Source: a virus. Taken from it: 40,897 nt of DNA. This document shows positions 27,373 through 34,565 of this stretch, one piece after another. Position numbers and translations under genes: made by a program. The notes below the pieces were generated by a model. The model had not been told where the DNA came from, made no database searches, and saw nothing but the letters and a program-made list of their open reading frames with translations. The stretch is from IMG/VR virus record IMGVR_UViG_3300024500_000052, positions 1-40,897 of that record, one strand, 5' to 3'. Each line of letters opens with the position of its first letter. Position 1 is the first letter of the stretch.

Positions 27373-29316
27373 ATGGCGTACACAATAAACCGATGGGACG
27401 GAACAGCGATTGCAGTAATCGAAGACGGTACCGTCAATCAAAGTTTAGACATTAAGTTAATCGGTAAAAATTATGCCGGCTACGGTGAAATTCAGAACGA
27501 AAACACAGTATTCATGTTGGAGAATTTCGCAAGCGGAACAAGTCCAGCAAACGCAGTACGTGGACAGTTATGGTACGATAGCGGTAATAAAAAGTTAAAG
27601 ATTTATACAGGCGATATAGTCGGTGCTGTAAAGCAATGGAAGCAAATTGGCGGAGCAGAATACGGCAGCACAGAACCAAGTTATCCTAACAACGGTGATT
27701 TTTGGTTTGATGTAAATCGAGATCAACTTAAAGTAAGAAACGGAGATAGTTGGCTAGCAATCGGACCTCAAAGTGCTGGTGCTGGCGTAACGCAAATGGT
27801 TTCTAAGCAAGTTCGTGGATTCCCTGTAGGCAGTACAACTCCTCAAACTTATTCTATCATTATTGCTAATATTAATGATATTCCTGTTTATATTACTTCT
27901 AGAGAAGAATTTACACTAGATACTAGCGACCCTGATTCTATTATTGTTGGTTTTAATCTAATTAAGAAAGGTTTAACACTACAAGAAGTAGACGATACAA
28001 CCGGTGTCAGCGGAACTCCAACATACTTATATTGGGGTACATCTAGTAACGCATTACGACTAGGCGGATTCCTAGCATCAGATTATGTACGTTCAGGTAG
28101 TTCAAACTTTACAGCCACAGTTCGTTTTAGCGATTTAGGCTATACCGTAGGCGACAGTAACGACCTGGCAGTATTCATTGAAACAGGTACAGAGCCAGTA
28201 ATTCAAAATACTACAGGTCCCAGAGTTTATTTTAGAGTTAGAGACGGTTCAGATGTTAAGAACCCATTAACAATTAATGCAACTAAACTTGAACCAGGTG
28301 TTGATAACACATTTAGTATCGGTACTAGTCTTAAAAAATGGAAAGAAGTTTATGCTACAAACTTCTACGGTATTGCAGATAATGCAAATGCACTTCAAGT
28401 AGAAGCAGGAGTTTATCGTGTAGCCAGCACAAGTGCAGGTGTTAATACTATTGCCGCTCGCGACAGCAGTGGTAATTTAACAGCAAATACATTTAATGGT
28501 AACGCTACTAGTGCTACTAAATTAGCAACTATTAGAACTATTAACGGTGTAAACTTTGATGGTACTACAAATATTATTATCGAAGACGATACAAAAGTTA
28601 GAATAGACGGTAGTACAATGACTGGCTATTTGACTTTAAATGGCGATCCAACATCATTAAATCATGCCGCTACAAAAAACTATGTTGATGCACAGTTTGG
28701 TGTAGGCGGTGTATTAAGTATTGCAAGAGGTGGTTCTGGTGCAAGCACAGCCGCTAATGCTAGATCTAACTTAGACGTTCCAACACGCACAGGTGGAGAC
28801 GCCAGTGGTACATGGAACATTAACATTTCTGGATCAGCCGCACAATTAAACGGATATGCAAGTTCAACATCTGCGACAGGCGATACTATTGCTAGACGAG
28901 ATAGTAGTGGTAATTTAACTGCTAACGTGTTTAGCGGTACTGCTACTTCAGCACGTTACGCTGACTTGGCAGAAAAGTATATTCCAGATAACAATTACGA
29001 AGTTGGAACAGTTGTAATGGTAGGCGGCGAAAAAGAAGTCACTGCGTGTACATTTGGCTCACGTGCAATCGGCGCAATATCTGGTAACCCTGCTTATATG
29101 ATGAACAGCGGCTTAGAAGGCGGCGTATATGTTGCACTAAAAGGTCGTGTTCCAGTTAAAGTAACTGGCCGTGTTAAGAAAGGTGATCGCATGATTGCTA
29201 GTGAAGGCGGTGTTGCTATAGCAGGTCAATTCCACTCAAACGCAGATGTATTTGCCATTGCGTTAGAATCAAACGATAATATAGATATTAAAATAGTGGA
29301 GTGTTTAATTCTTTAA
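27373..29316 (+). CDS. Tail fibre protein, paralogue 3, with C-terminal processing/chaperone-like domain
   Basis: This 647-residue protein repeats the shared N-terminal module (LIGKNYAGYGEIQNENTVFM, LENFASG, RGQLWYDSG) and a GDFWFDV...LKVRNGDSW unit. From about residue 362 the shaft contains two copies of RDSSGNLTAN.F.G.ATSA (near 362 and 508), with HAATKNYVDAQF and GGSGASTAANARSNL between them. The last 118 residues, from RYADLAEKYIPD, contain GTVVMVGGEKEV, NPAYMMNSGLE, ALKGRVPVKVTG and VKKGDRMIAS. This resembles C-terminal domains of the Peptidase_G2/intramolecular-chaperone type that assist fibre trimerisation and may cut themselves off. That assignment is tentative. The stop overlaps the end of the convergent thyA by three bases. 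Confidence 0.82.
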   Translation: MAYTINRWDGTAIAVIEDGTVNQSLDIKLIGKNYAGYGEIQNENTVFMLENFASGTSPANAVRGQLWYDSGNKKLKIYTGDIVGAVKQWKQIGGAEYGSTEPSYPNNGDFWFDVNRDQLKVRNGDSWLAIGPQSAGAGVTQMVSKQVRGFPVGSTTPQTYSIIIANINDIPVYITSREEFTLDTSDPDSIIVGFNLIKKGLTLQEVDDTTGVSGTPTYLYWGTSSNALRLGGFLASDYVRSGSSNFTATVRFSDLGYTVGDSNDLAVFIETGTEPVIQNTTGPRVYFRVRDGSDVKNPLTINATKLEPGVDNTFSIGTSLKKWKEVYATNFYGIADNANALQVEAGVYRVASTSAGVNTIAARDSSGNLTANTFNGNATSATKLATIRTINGVNFDGTTNIIIEDDTKVRIDGSTMTGYLTLNGDPTSLNHAATKNYVDAQFGVGGVLSIARGGSGASTAANARSNLDVPTRTGGDASGTWNINISGSAAQLNGYASSTSATGDTIARRDSSGNLTANVFSGTATSARYADLAEKYIPDNNYEVGTVVMVGGEKEVTACTFGSRAIGAISGNPAYMMNSGLEGGVYVALKGRVPVKVTGRVKKGDRMIASEGGVAIAGQFHSNADVFAIALESNDNIDIKIVECLIL

Positions 29317-30158
29317 ACAGCCATATCTGCTTTAATAGCAGGATCTGGATTATAGTTTTCCAACATAAAATCGTCGACTACATAGTCGGCGATTTTTTTT
29401 CCTACTGTAATAAACAATGTTGGTAATTGCTTTGGGGTGCGGGCTAGTTGTTCATTGACTGCGTCAATATGATTATTGTAGATGTGACAGTCTCCCCCAG
29501 TCCATACAAAATCGCCTACTTTTAAATTACACTCTCTAGCAATAATATGTGTAAGTAAACTGTAACTGGCAATGTTAAATGGTACACCTAAGAACATATC
29601 GCAACTACGTTGATATAGTTGACAACTTAGATACCCGTCAGTAACATTAAATTGACTTAATATATGACATGGCGGTAATGCCATTTGATCGAGCTCTCCG
29701 GGATTCCATGCAGTCATAATATGTCTACGACTACCTGGATCTTTCTTAATCCCTTCGATTAAATTCTCAAGTTGATCGATGTCGGAGTTTAGAAAAGGTC
29801 GTTGCCAATGACGCCATTGTACTCCGTAAACCCGACCTAGATCGCCTTCGAACTTTGCTTTTGGTTTCCAGTAATCTGCTTCTGCATTAGCAGTCCAAAT
29901 AGTATTTTTACTGGAGTCTCTTGTGCCATGTAGGATTTCTGCAAGACGGCGTTCGTCGCCGCTACCTTCTAAAAACCAAAGAAGTTCCGAAACTACTGCT
30001 CGCCAAGCGAGCTTCTTAGTAGTAACTGCGGGAAAACCTTCTTGCAGATTAAAACGCATTTGATAACCAAACACGCTACGAGTACCTACACCCGTCCTAT
30101 CAGTCTTGTTCTTTCCGTTTTCTAGTATTTGTTTTAGTGCTTCGTGATATTGTTTCAT
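29313..30158 (-). CDS. thyA: Thymidylate synthase (ThyA)
   Basis: This 281-residue ThyA converts dUMP to dTMP using methylene-tetrahydrofolate. The start MKQYHEALKQILENG and DRTGVGTRSVFGYQMRFNL match the family N-terminus. RRHIMTAWNP (R144/R145) binds phosphate, MALPPCHILSQF carries the catalytic Cys164, and CDMFLGVPFNIASYSLL contains the dUMP-binding Asp and Asn. The C-terminus ends in MAV, close to the usual closing residues. Length is within the ThyA range. It follows DHFR with a 59-base overlap, so dihydrofolate released here can be reduced by its partner. A late-operon terminator is embedded in its 3' end on the opposite strand. Confidence 0.97.
   Translation of the reverse strand: MKQYHEALKQILENGKNKTDRTGVGTRSVFGYQMRFNLQEGFPAVTTKKLAWRAVVSELLWFLEGSGDERRLAEILHGTRDSSKNTIWTANAEADYWKPKAKFEGDLGRVYGVQWRHWQRPFLNSDIDQLENLIEGIKKDPGSRRHIMTAWNPGELDQMALPPCHILSQFNVTDGYLSCQLYQRSCDMFLGVPFNIASYSLLTHIIARECNLKVGDFVWTGGDCHIYNNHIDAVNEQLARTPKQLPTLFITVGKKIADYVVDDFMLENYNPDPAIKADMAV
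29370..29400 (+). terminator. Intrinsic terminator of the late operon, inside thyA
   Basis: An 11-base-pair inverted repeat, ATCGTCGACTA and TAGTCGGCGAT (one T-G wobble, very short loop), is followed directly by eight T residues (29393 to 29400). This is a textbook Rho-independent terminator for rightward transcription, about 54 bases past the third fibre stop. It lies wholly within the thyA coding region on the other strand, where it encodes part of KKIADYVVDDFM. Read leftward, the hairpin is followed by only four T residues, so leftward termination would be weaker. Confidence 0.8.
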
Positions 30159-30633
30159 TGTGATATTCTTCTACTATACAGGTTCCTAAGTTAACAGTTT
30201 GATGTAATTTCATACCATCTAAGAACTCTGTTAAATCTATACTAGTATCGTTTAAGTATTCGCCTTGTATTCTAGTTAAGTAAACTTTATCTAAAACTGG
30301 TTTGCTTTGTAATAGTAAATTTGGTCCACCGATTACAAATATGTTTTTGCGTCTATTTGTCTGTTTTAAACTTTTTAATGCTTCGCAGGCATCGCCGCGA
30401 ATTTGTTCTATATCTTCACGTTCTAAAAACTTGTTAGTAAAAAGAACATTTAATCGTCCAGGTAATGGGCTAGGCATATCGGGACTTTCCCAAGTCTTAC
30501 GACCCATAACAACGACTTGATTTTGTGTAACGGATTTAAACCATTTCATATCGTCCTTGTTACTAGGCCACGGTAACGACCCTTTCCACCCCATACCACC
30601 TATATCATCTACTGCAAATAAAGCCGCTATCAT
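30100..30633 (-). CDS. folA: Dihydrofolate reductase
   Basis: This 177-residue DHFR reduces dihydrofolate to tetrahydrofolate with NADPH. The N-terminus MIAALFAVDD, GSLPWP, the acidic pair D27/D28 in the substrate-binding helix (KDDMKWFK), MGRKTWES and the nucleotide-binding IGG (101 to 103) are all present. The fold ends near residue 160 with GTCIVEEYHN. The last 17 residues form a basic tail (TKTNTRKRK) encoded in the region that also encodes the ThyA start in another frame. T4 has the same order (frd then td). No clear ribosome site precedes the ATG, which lies three bases after the upstream stop, so translation is probably coupled. Confidence 0.95.
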   Translation of the reverse strand: MIAALFAVDDIGGMGWKGSLPWPSNKDDMKWFKSVTQNQVVVMGRKTWESPDMPSPLPGRLNVLFTNKFLEREDIEQIRGDACEALKSLKQTNRRKNIFVIGGPNLLLQSKPVLDKVYLTRIQGEYLNDTSIDLTEFLDGMKLHQTVNLGTCIVEEYHNETISRSTKTNTRKRKEQD

Positions 30634-30636
30634 AAT

Positions 30637-30951
30637 TTATTTTTTTGGTTTTTTAAGAAAACTCTTTGTTTGTTTCATTACATCTTTCTTCACACGCTCA
30701 ACGTCTAACCTGAAGTCTATATGTTCAATAGAATCCTCATAGGTTGTGATTAGTTCAGAAAGATGTGCTTCAAGATCGTCTATGCTGTTTTTTCTAGCGT
30801 GATCGTCGATGTTAATATCCCATACCTTCCCATCTTTGAAGATGATTCTCATCGAATACAAATATGGGATAGGTATTGCTTTTACATCTACATCGCTAAA
30901 AACCTCTGGCCATTGATCTACAACATCTTTTGGCAGAGATTTTTTCTTCAC
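30637..30951 (-). CDS. Conserved hypothetical protein, 104 residues
   Basis: I do not recognise a function. The start is GTG, overlapping the upstream stop as GTGA, and no later Met occurs until residue 34. It begins with a basic patch (MKKKSLPKD), then WPEVFSDV, PIPYLYSMRIIFKDGKVWDI with alternating strand character, an acidic helical region (about 48 to 75), and a very Lys-rich end (KKDVMKQTKSFLKKPKK). There are no Cys, membrane or signal segments. The pattern of a small beta domain plus helix and basic tail could suit nucleic-acid or virion binding. Similar small proteins occur in marine T4-like phages. It lies directly upstream of DHFR in the same transcript. Confidence 0.75.
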   Translation of the reverse strand: MKKKSLPKDVVDQWPEVFSDVDVKAIPIPYLYSMRIIFKDGKVWDINIDDHARKNSIDDLEAHLSELITTYEDSIEHIDFRLDVERVKKDVMKQTKSFLKKPKK

Positions 30952-31565
30952 GCTTCAGCAGTAGCCTTCTTCTTAGTCGGTACCAGTGCTTCTGCTTGAC
31001 GACGAAGTTCAGCGGCTTCTTTGCTCAAACGATCTGCTTGGCTTCGATAAGACTTTGCTAGGTCCTCGTCAGATAAAGGTTGCTCATTAATTTTTGCAAC
31101 TTGGCTTTCGGCTACAACATCTGTCTTAGTAGTTTCTGTAATGTCTTTTACAGTAGCAACTTCAGTGGCTTGGGATCCATTGCCCAGTGCTAAGTCATTA
31201 ACACTAATGCCTCTTTGCTCTGCAATGATTTGATTAAGTTGATCTAAACTAATAGTCGACTGCATCGTTGGAATCATTTCAATTTCAGATGTTTTAACTT
31301 TAAGCAATTTGCTATTAAAATGCAAATTGGCAAGCATGATACTACCGTCTGGGAAATTTGTACGAGCCATTGCTTCTGCAAATTCGTATGCACTTTGTCC
31401 TGCTGGGCTTTCGACTAATTTAATAAGAGAATCATGTTGATCATCAGATAAACTAGCAGTATCGATAACTAGTGCGGCATCACTTTCACCGGGTAGTGTT
31501 CTATAAGCAACGATAACTTTACGTCCGTTTGCTTTAATGCGTCCTACGTGTTTTAAATTAACCAT
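30948..31565 (-). CDS. Hypothetical protein with folded N-terminus and acidic/helical C-terminus
   Basis: This 205-residue protein is counted from ATG at 31565, which has AAGGA ten bases upstream. An upstream TTG at 31589 would add eight residues but is less likely. The N-terminal half (MVNLKHVGRIKANGRKVIVA through LANLHFNSKLLKV) looks like a compact alpha/beta domain. A QLNQIIAEQRGISVNDLAL segment follows. The C-terminal third is low-complexity, then a predicted helix (SYRSQADRLSKEAAELRRQA) that could form a coiled coil, ending in a basic KKKA tail. The start overlaps the upstream gene by eight bases. No function is recognised. The helix and tail suggest an oligomeric or scaffold-like protein. 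Confidence 0.78.
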   Translation of the reverse strand: MVNLKHVGRIKANGRKVIVAYRTLPGESDAALVIDTASLSDDQHDSLIKLVESPAGQSAYEFAEAMARTNFPDGSIMLANLHFNSKLLKVKTSEIEMIPTMQSTISLDQLNQIIAEQRGISVNDLALGNGSQATEVATVKDITETTKTDVVAESQVAKINEQPLSDEDLAKSYRSQADRLSKEAAELRRQAEALVPTKKKATAEA

Positions 31566-31791
31566 TTTGTTGTTGTCCTTGTTTAGCAACGCCCTCTAAA
31601 AATCCATTGAGTTTGTTATAAACTCCGCCCACGGCCGCCATTTCGCCAGGTTTAAATGCACCACGCTGTGCCGCAAGGTCGATGATGCTTCTTAGTAGGT
31701 TTAAATCTTGAACATTTAAGTCTACTGATTGTTGCGCTTCTGCTGGCGCAGGTTGTTGTGCTACTTCTTGAGTTTCGGTTTTTTCGGTCAT
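31558..31791 (-). CDS. Small hypothetical protein, 77 residues
   Basis: This protein begins with a Gln/Ala/Pro/Glu-rich disordered arm (residues 1 to 25) and continues with a helical core, LNVQDLNLLRSIIDLAAQRG, then FKPGEMAAVGGVYNKLNGFL. It ends in a Gln-rich tail. AGGAG lies seven bases before the ATG (31799 to 31803). The core resembles a small conserved protein of marine T4-like phages whose role I do not know. It overlaps the next gene by eight bases, so the two are likely made together. Confidence 0.75.
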   Translation of the reverse strand: MTEKTETQEVAQQPAPAEAQQSVDLNVQDLNLLRSIIDLAAQRGAFKPGEMAAVGGVYNKLNGFLEGVAKQGQQQNG

Positions 31792-31823
31792 AATTATACT
31801 CCTTTGTATTATTATATATGCAG

Positions 31824-32108
31824 TTAATTATTTAGATACTTTAAATGTGAACACGCCAGTAAAAAGAAACTGGCTTCTTTTGGCTCTTCAAAACCAACTT
31901 TAATTTTGGTTTGATATTGATTATTTTCTAACACTAAACACTCGCCAATATAAAATCGGTGTTTAAGATTTTCGTAAATCCAATCCTTAACGGATGCTAC
32001 AATATTATATTTTAGATCCAAATAGTAGTAATGGAAATAGGGAGGCGGATCCTGCACCTCCCTACAGCCTAACACATTAAGTGGATTTATTTTAGCATTA
32101 TTTGCCAT
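31824..32108 (-). CDS. Hypothetical protein, 94 residues
   Basis: The ATG shares one base with the stop of the metallopeptidase/VWA gene (TAATG), so translation is probably coupled to it. The protein is unusually rich in Tyr and Phe (PPPYFHYYYLDLKYNIV) and has a strand-rich middle (HRFYIGECLVLENNQYQTKI). No membrane segment, Cys cluster or known motif is seen. Function is not recognised. Its immediate coupling suggests a partner of the upstream VWA protein, but that is inference from position only. Confidence 0.7.
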   Translation of the reverse strand: MANNAKINPLNVLGCREVQDPPPYFHYYYLDLKYNIVASVKDWIYENLKHRFYIGECLVLENNQYQTKIKVGFEEPKEASFFLLACSHLKYLNN

Positions 32109-33286
32109 TATTTCTTATCAGGAAACTCGTAGTATGCGTATGTACCAAATGGCGGAACAATAGTGTCGTTACCGTGAATAATAAAAATTGTATCACAGTA
32201 ATCTTCATCACCCCAACTGTCCCAAGGATAACCGTCTGTGAACATGATAAACTTCTTAGGGTTAATGTCATGTTCTTTCATGTATTCCCAGTTACAATCA
32301 AAGTCAGTGCCGCCACCGCCCATTAATTCATACTCGCCAATTTCTTCAGAAGTATATCCGTTAAAGTCTTGTTCATTATATACCTTAGTGTCAAAGCACC
32401 AGATTTTAATGTTGAAGTCTTTAAACTCTTCCATAATGCCTTTAATTTCGCCTAGGAAGTCTGAACCCATAGCATCAGTAATACTACCAGACATATCCAA
32501 AGATACACAAATATCGATGCTAGTATCAAAATTACAACCAGGCAAAATTGCGCCAGTCATTTGACCTTTGCGACTTGGACGAGCCCAACTAAAGTCGTTT
32601 TTAATTGTGCTCTGGATTTGCTGACGTAACAGTTCACGCCAGTTCATCTTTGGTTCAGTCATTTCCTTAATCATACGAGCAATATCACCAGGCACATTAC
32701 CTGCGCCTGCGGCCTGTGCGGCTTGAATCATTGCTTCTTTGATTTCGTCGCGAATCTTTTTCAATTCTTCTTTACTATATTTTGGACCTTTGCCGTCGCC
32801 GTCTTTATCCGGATCCAAATGTTCGTCCAACAGTTCGCCAAGTGCGGCTAATTGTTCATCGTCGTATTTGCTATAGATTTCGTCATACACTTGTTCCGCA
32901 CTCCAACCGTCATACTTGCGGTCATAGAAAAATTTAACTGGAGGATCGTCTCCGATACGTTCGCGTTTTAGCAAACCGTTTACGCAATAGTCAGCGGCAA
33001 TATTCCAAACTTTCTTATCGCGACTTTCTACACGCATCATATGGTCATAAACACAATGCAAAATTTCGTGTGCTACAACGAATTCAACTTGTCTAGGAGT
33101 CATCTTTTCGAAGAACTCTCTGTTAAAGTAAAAATTACGGAAGTCTGTTGCGGCAGTGGGCAACCAATCGCTTGCATCGACAAGTTTCATGCGAGTAGCC
33201 ATATTGCCAAAAAATGGATGACGTAATAGCAAACCAACTCGTGCTACAACAATCTTGTCGATAATTGGATCTAGTGAATGTGACAT
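32108..33286 (-). CDS. VWA-like protein with zinc-metallopeptidase domain (DUF2201/COG3864 type)
   Basis: This 392-residue protein has two visible domains. The N-terminal part (about 1 to 140) contains HEILH (H73, E74, H77), the HExxH zinc-peptidase signature, and WNIAADYCVN downstream, where Asp99 may be the third ligand. The C-terminal part (about 250 to 392) is a VWA-like domain. SLDMSGSI gives the DxSxS metal site (D264, S266, S268), GGGGTDF supplies the MIDAS Thr327, and FTDG the Asp351. The linker is acidic and helical. Such proteins usually work with MoxR-type ATPases, as here, where the ATPase gene lies just upstream. The target is unknown. It has its own consensus promoter and GGAG ribosome site (33292 to 33295). 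Confidence 0.9.
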   Translation of the reverse strand: MSHSLDPIIDKIVVARVGLLLRHPFFGNMATRMKLVDASDWLPTAATDFRNFYFNREFFEKMTPRQVEFVVAHEILHCVYDHMMRVESRDKKVWNIAADYCVNGLLKRERIGDDPPVKFFYDRKYDGWSAEQVYDEIYSKYDDEQLAALGELLDEHLDPDKDGDGKGPKYSKEELKKIRDEIKEAMIQAAQAAGAGNVPGDIARMIKEMTEPKMNWRELLRQQIQSTIKNDFSWARPSRKGQMTGAILPGCNFDTSIDICVSLDMSGSITDAMGSDFLGEIKGIMEEFKDFNIKIWCFDTKVYNEQDFNGYTSEEIGEYELMGGGGTDFDCNWEYMKEHDINPKKFIMFTDGYPWDSWGDEDYCDTIFIIHGNDTIVPPFGTYAYYEFPDKK

Positions 33287-33316
33287 TTATGCTCCGTTTC
33301 TTTACTGTATGTTTAT

Positions 33317-33345
33317 ATTATACAGTCACTTCTATACTTTGTCAA
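33317..33345 (-). promoter_or_regulatory. Consensus sigma70-type promoter for the metallopeptidase/VWA gene
   Basis: On the minus strand TTGACA (33340 to 33345), a 17-base spacer and TATAAT (33317 to 33322) match the bacterial housekeeping promoter consensus at all twelve positions. Transcription should start near 33310, giving a leader of about 25 bases with GGAG before the ATG at 33286. It means this gene can be read by unmodified host RNA polymerase. Confidence 0.88.
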
Positions 33346-33349
33346 GGTT

Positions 33350-33371
33350 AGAGGTGCATCTCTGCACCTCT
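33350..33371 (-). other. GNRA-capped hairpin between the ATPase and metallopeptidase genes
   Basis: A perfect nine-base-pair stem, AGAGGTGCA with TGCACCTCT, closes a four-base loop that reads GAGA on the minus strand, a GNRA tetraloop. It begins seven bases past the ATPase stop and ends four bases before the -35 of the next promoter. No T tract follows on the minus strand, so it may protect the mRNA 3' end or act as a weak or Rho-aided terminator. It could also be a protein-binding operator, since the DNA is a palindrome beside a promoter. Confidence 0.7.
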
Positions 33372-33378
33372 ATTTTGG

Positions 33379-34479
33379 TTATCGCTTGTCCTGAGCGGCC
33401 GCGATGTACTTACCAAACTTTTCGTGGAACTCATCGAAACACTCGATTTCGTCTGGATCTAACGGAAGTTGATATTGGGTAAGTGCAAGTTTGGTGCCCA
33501 TAACAACCAATTCAGTTTCAAAATTATCCATCATAAAACGGAAGAAGTTATTAACCTTCTCGTCAAATTTCTTGTCTTGCTTTTCGGTTGCATCTTTCAA
33601 CTCGTAGCACATAGACACAGTCAAAGAATACATAGCAGAAATTTCAATTTTGGAATCTAATTTCTTAACTTTACCGGCCAAAATATCTTCTGGCTTAGGC
33701 AGTTTGCTAGACACTTTTCGGTGTGCCATAAACTTAAGAGCAAGACCTTCACCCACTGCACCGGAAATCAAATCCATCAGCGTTTCATCGTTTGTGTCAT
33801 CTTCCTCTAAAAGCTCAGAAACGAAACTCCAAGAACGGGGTGTTGCAAATGCACGGCTTGAAGACTTAGGATCGAAGTCGTACAAGTCTTTCTTGGCAAA
33901 AGTAACGTAGCCGACAACATCTTTGTGTACACGGTTGTTAGTAGCCCACAAAGACCAGTCATCAAAGTCTACACGCATTTCCAAGTGAACGAAACGATTA
34001 GCCAACGGTGCTGGCATACGATATGTAACACCTTTGTCTGCTTCGCGGTTACCAGCCGCAACAATCAAAACGTTATCTGGCAGTTTGTACTGTCCCACAC
34101 GACGGTTCAAAATAAGTTGATAAGCGGCGGCTTGTACGCTAGGAGCCGCAGAGTTCATTTCGTCCAAGAACAAAATTACATTAGGGAATTTAGATGCAAG
34201 TTCTTCGGTGGGTAGTTCGCTTGGGCTACCCCAAACCATAGTGCCTGAATTGGTATCAAAATATGGAATACCTTTGATATCTGTAGGTTCCCAAAGGCTT
34301 AGGCGAATGTCAATGACATGGGCACCCATCTCTGCACCAATTTGGTGAATAATATCGGATTTACCAATGCCCGGAGGACCCCAAAGGAACAACGGACGCT
34401 GTTTCTTAAATGCCTTACGAATAGCGTTCTTTGCACCGTTCGGGCTAACTTGACGATTGACTACTTCTGCTTTTGCCAT
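33379..34479 (-). CDS. MoxR-type AAA+ ATPase
   Basis: This 366-residue ATPase is counted from ATG at 34479, which has AGGAG just upstream. A TTG at 34509 would add ten residues without a ribosome site. Walker A is GPPGIGKS (34 to 41), Walker B ILFLDE (102 to 107), sensor 1 AAGN (141 to 144), and PAPLANRF carries the arginine finger region (R162). The order and the WEPTDIKGIPYF loop match the MoxR/AAA_5 group, whose members remodel or activate targets chosen by VWA-domain partners. The partner is the next gene leftward. The last 120 residues are helical with no further motif. In other systems such pairs insert metals or activate enzymes; the phage role is unknown. Confidence 0.93.
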   Translation of the reverse strand: MAKAEVVNRQVSPNGAKNAIRKAFKKQRPLFLWGPPGIGKSDIIHQIGAEMGAHVIDIRLSLWEPTDIKGIPYFDTNSGTMVWGSPSELPTEELASKFPNVILFLDEMNSAAPSVQAAAYQLILNRRVGQYKLPDNVLIVAAGNREADKGVTYRMPAPLANRFVHLEMRVDFDDWSLWATNNRVHKDVVGYVTFAKKDLYDFDPKSSSRAFATPRSWSFVSELLEEDDTNDETLMDLISGAVGEGLALKFMAHRKVSSKLPKPEDILAGKVKKLDSKIEISAMYSLTVSMCYELKDATEKQDKKFDEKVNNFFRFMMDNFETELVVMGTKLALTQYQLPLDPDEIECFDEFHEKFGKYIAAAQDKR

Positions 34480-34528
34480 TACATGCTCCTGTGTTAAAAA
34501 TGATTGCAATTAATTTCGCAGTATCATT

Positions 34529-34557
34529 AGTATAACGCCACTCCGCAGGAATGTCAA
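34529..34557 (-). promoter_or_regulatory. Sigma70-type promoter for the MoxR-type ATPase gene
   Basis: On the minus strand TTGACA (34552 to 34557), a 17-base spacer and TATACT (34529 to 34534) match consensus at eleven of twelve positions. The -35 starts nine bases after the stop of the upstream gene. The leader is about 43 bases with AGGAG before the ATG at 34479. The layout is the same as the promoter at 33317. Confidence 0.85.
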
Positions 34558-34565
34558 CGTGATTT

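Noticed and set aside
31566-31589. TTG start extending the 205-residue protein by eight residues
   Set aside because: The ATG at 31565 has AAGGA at suitable spacing and begins the conserved-looking sequence. Similar TTG extensions at 34509 and 35287 were rejected for the same reason.
31811-31816. TATAAT on the minus strand upstream of the 77-residue gene
   Set aside because: There is no acceptable -35 at 16 to 18 bases, and a start from it would place the ribosome site at the very 5' end. The AT-rich gap makes a chance match likely.
32041-32061. GGAGG...CCTCC inverted repeat
   Set aside because: It lies inside the coding region of the 94-residue gene with only five base pairs and no T tract.
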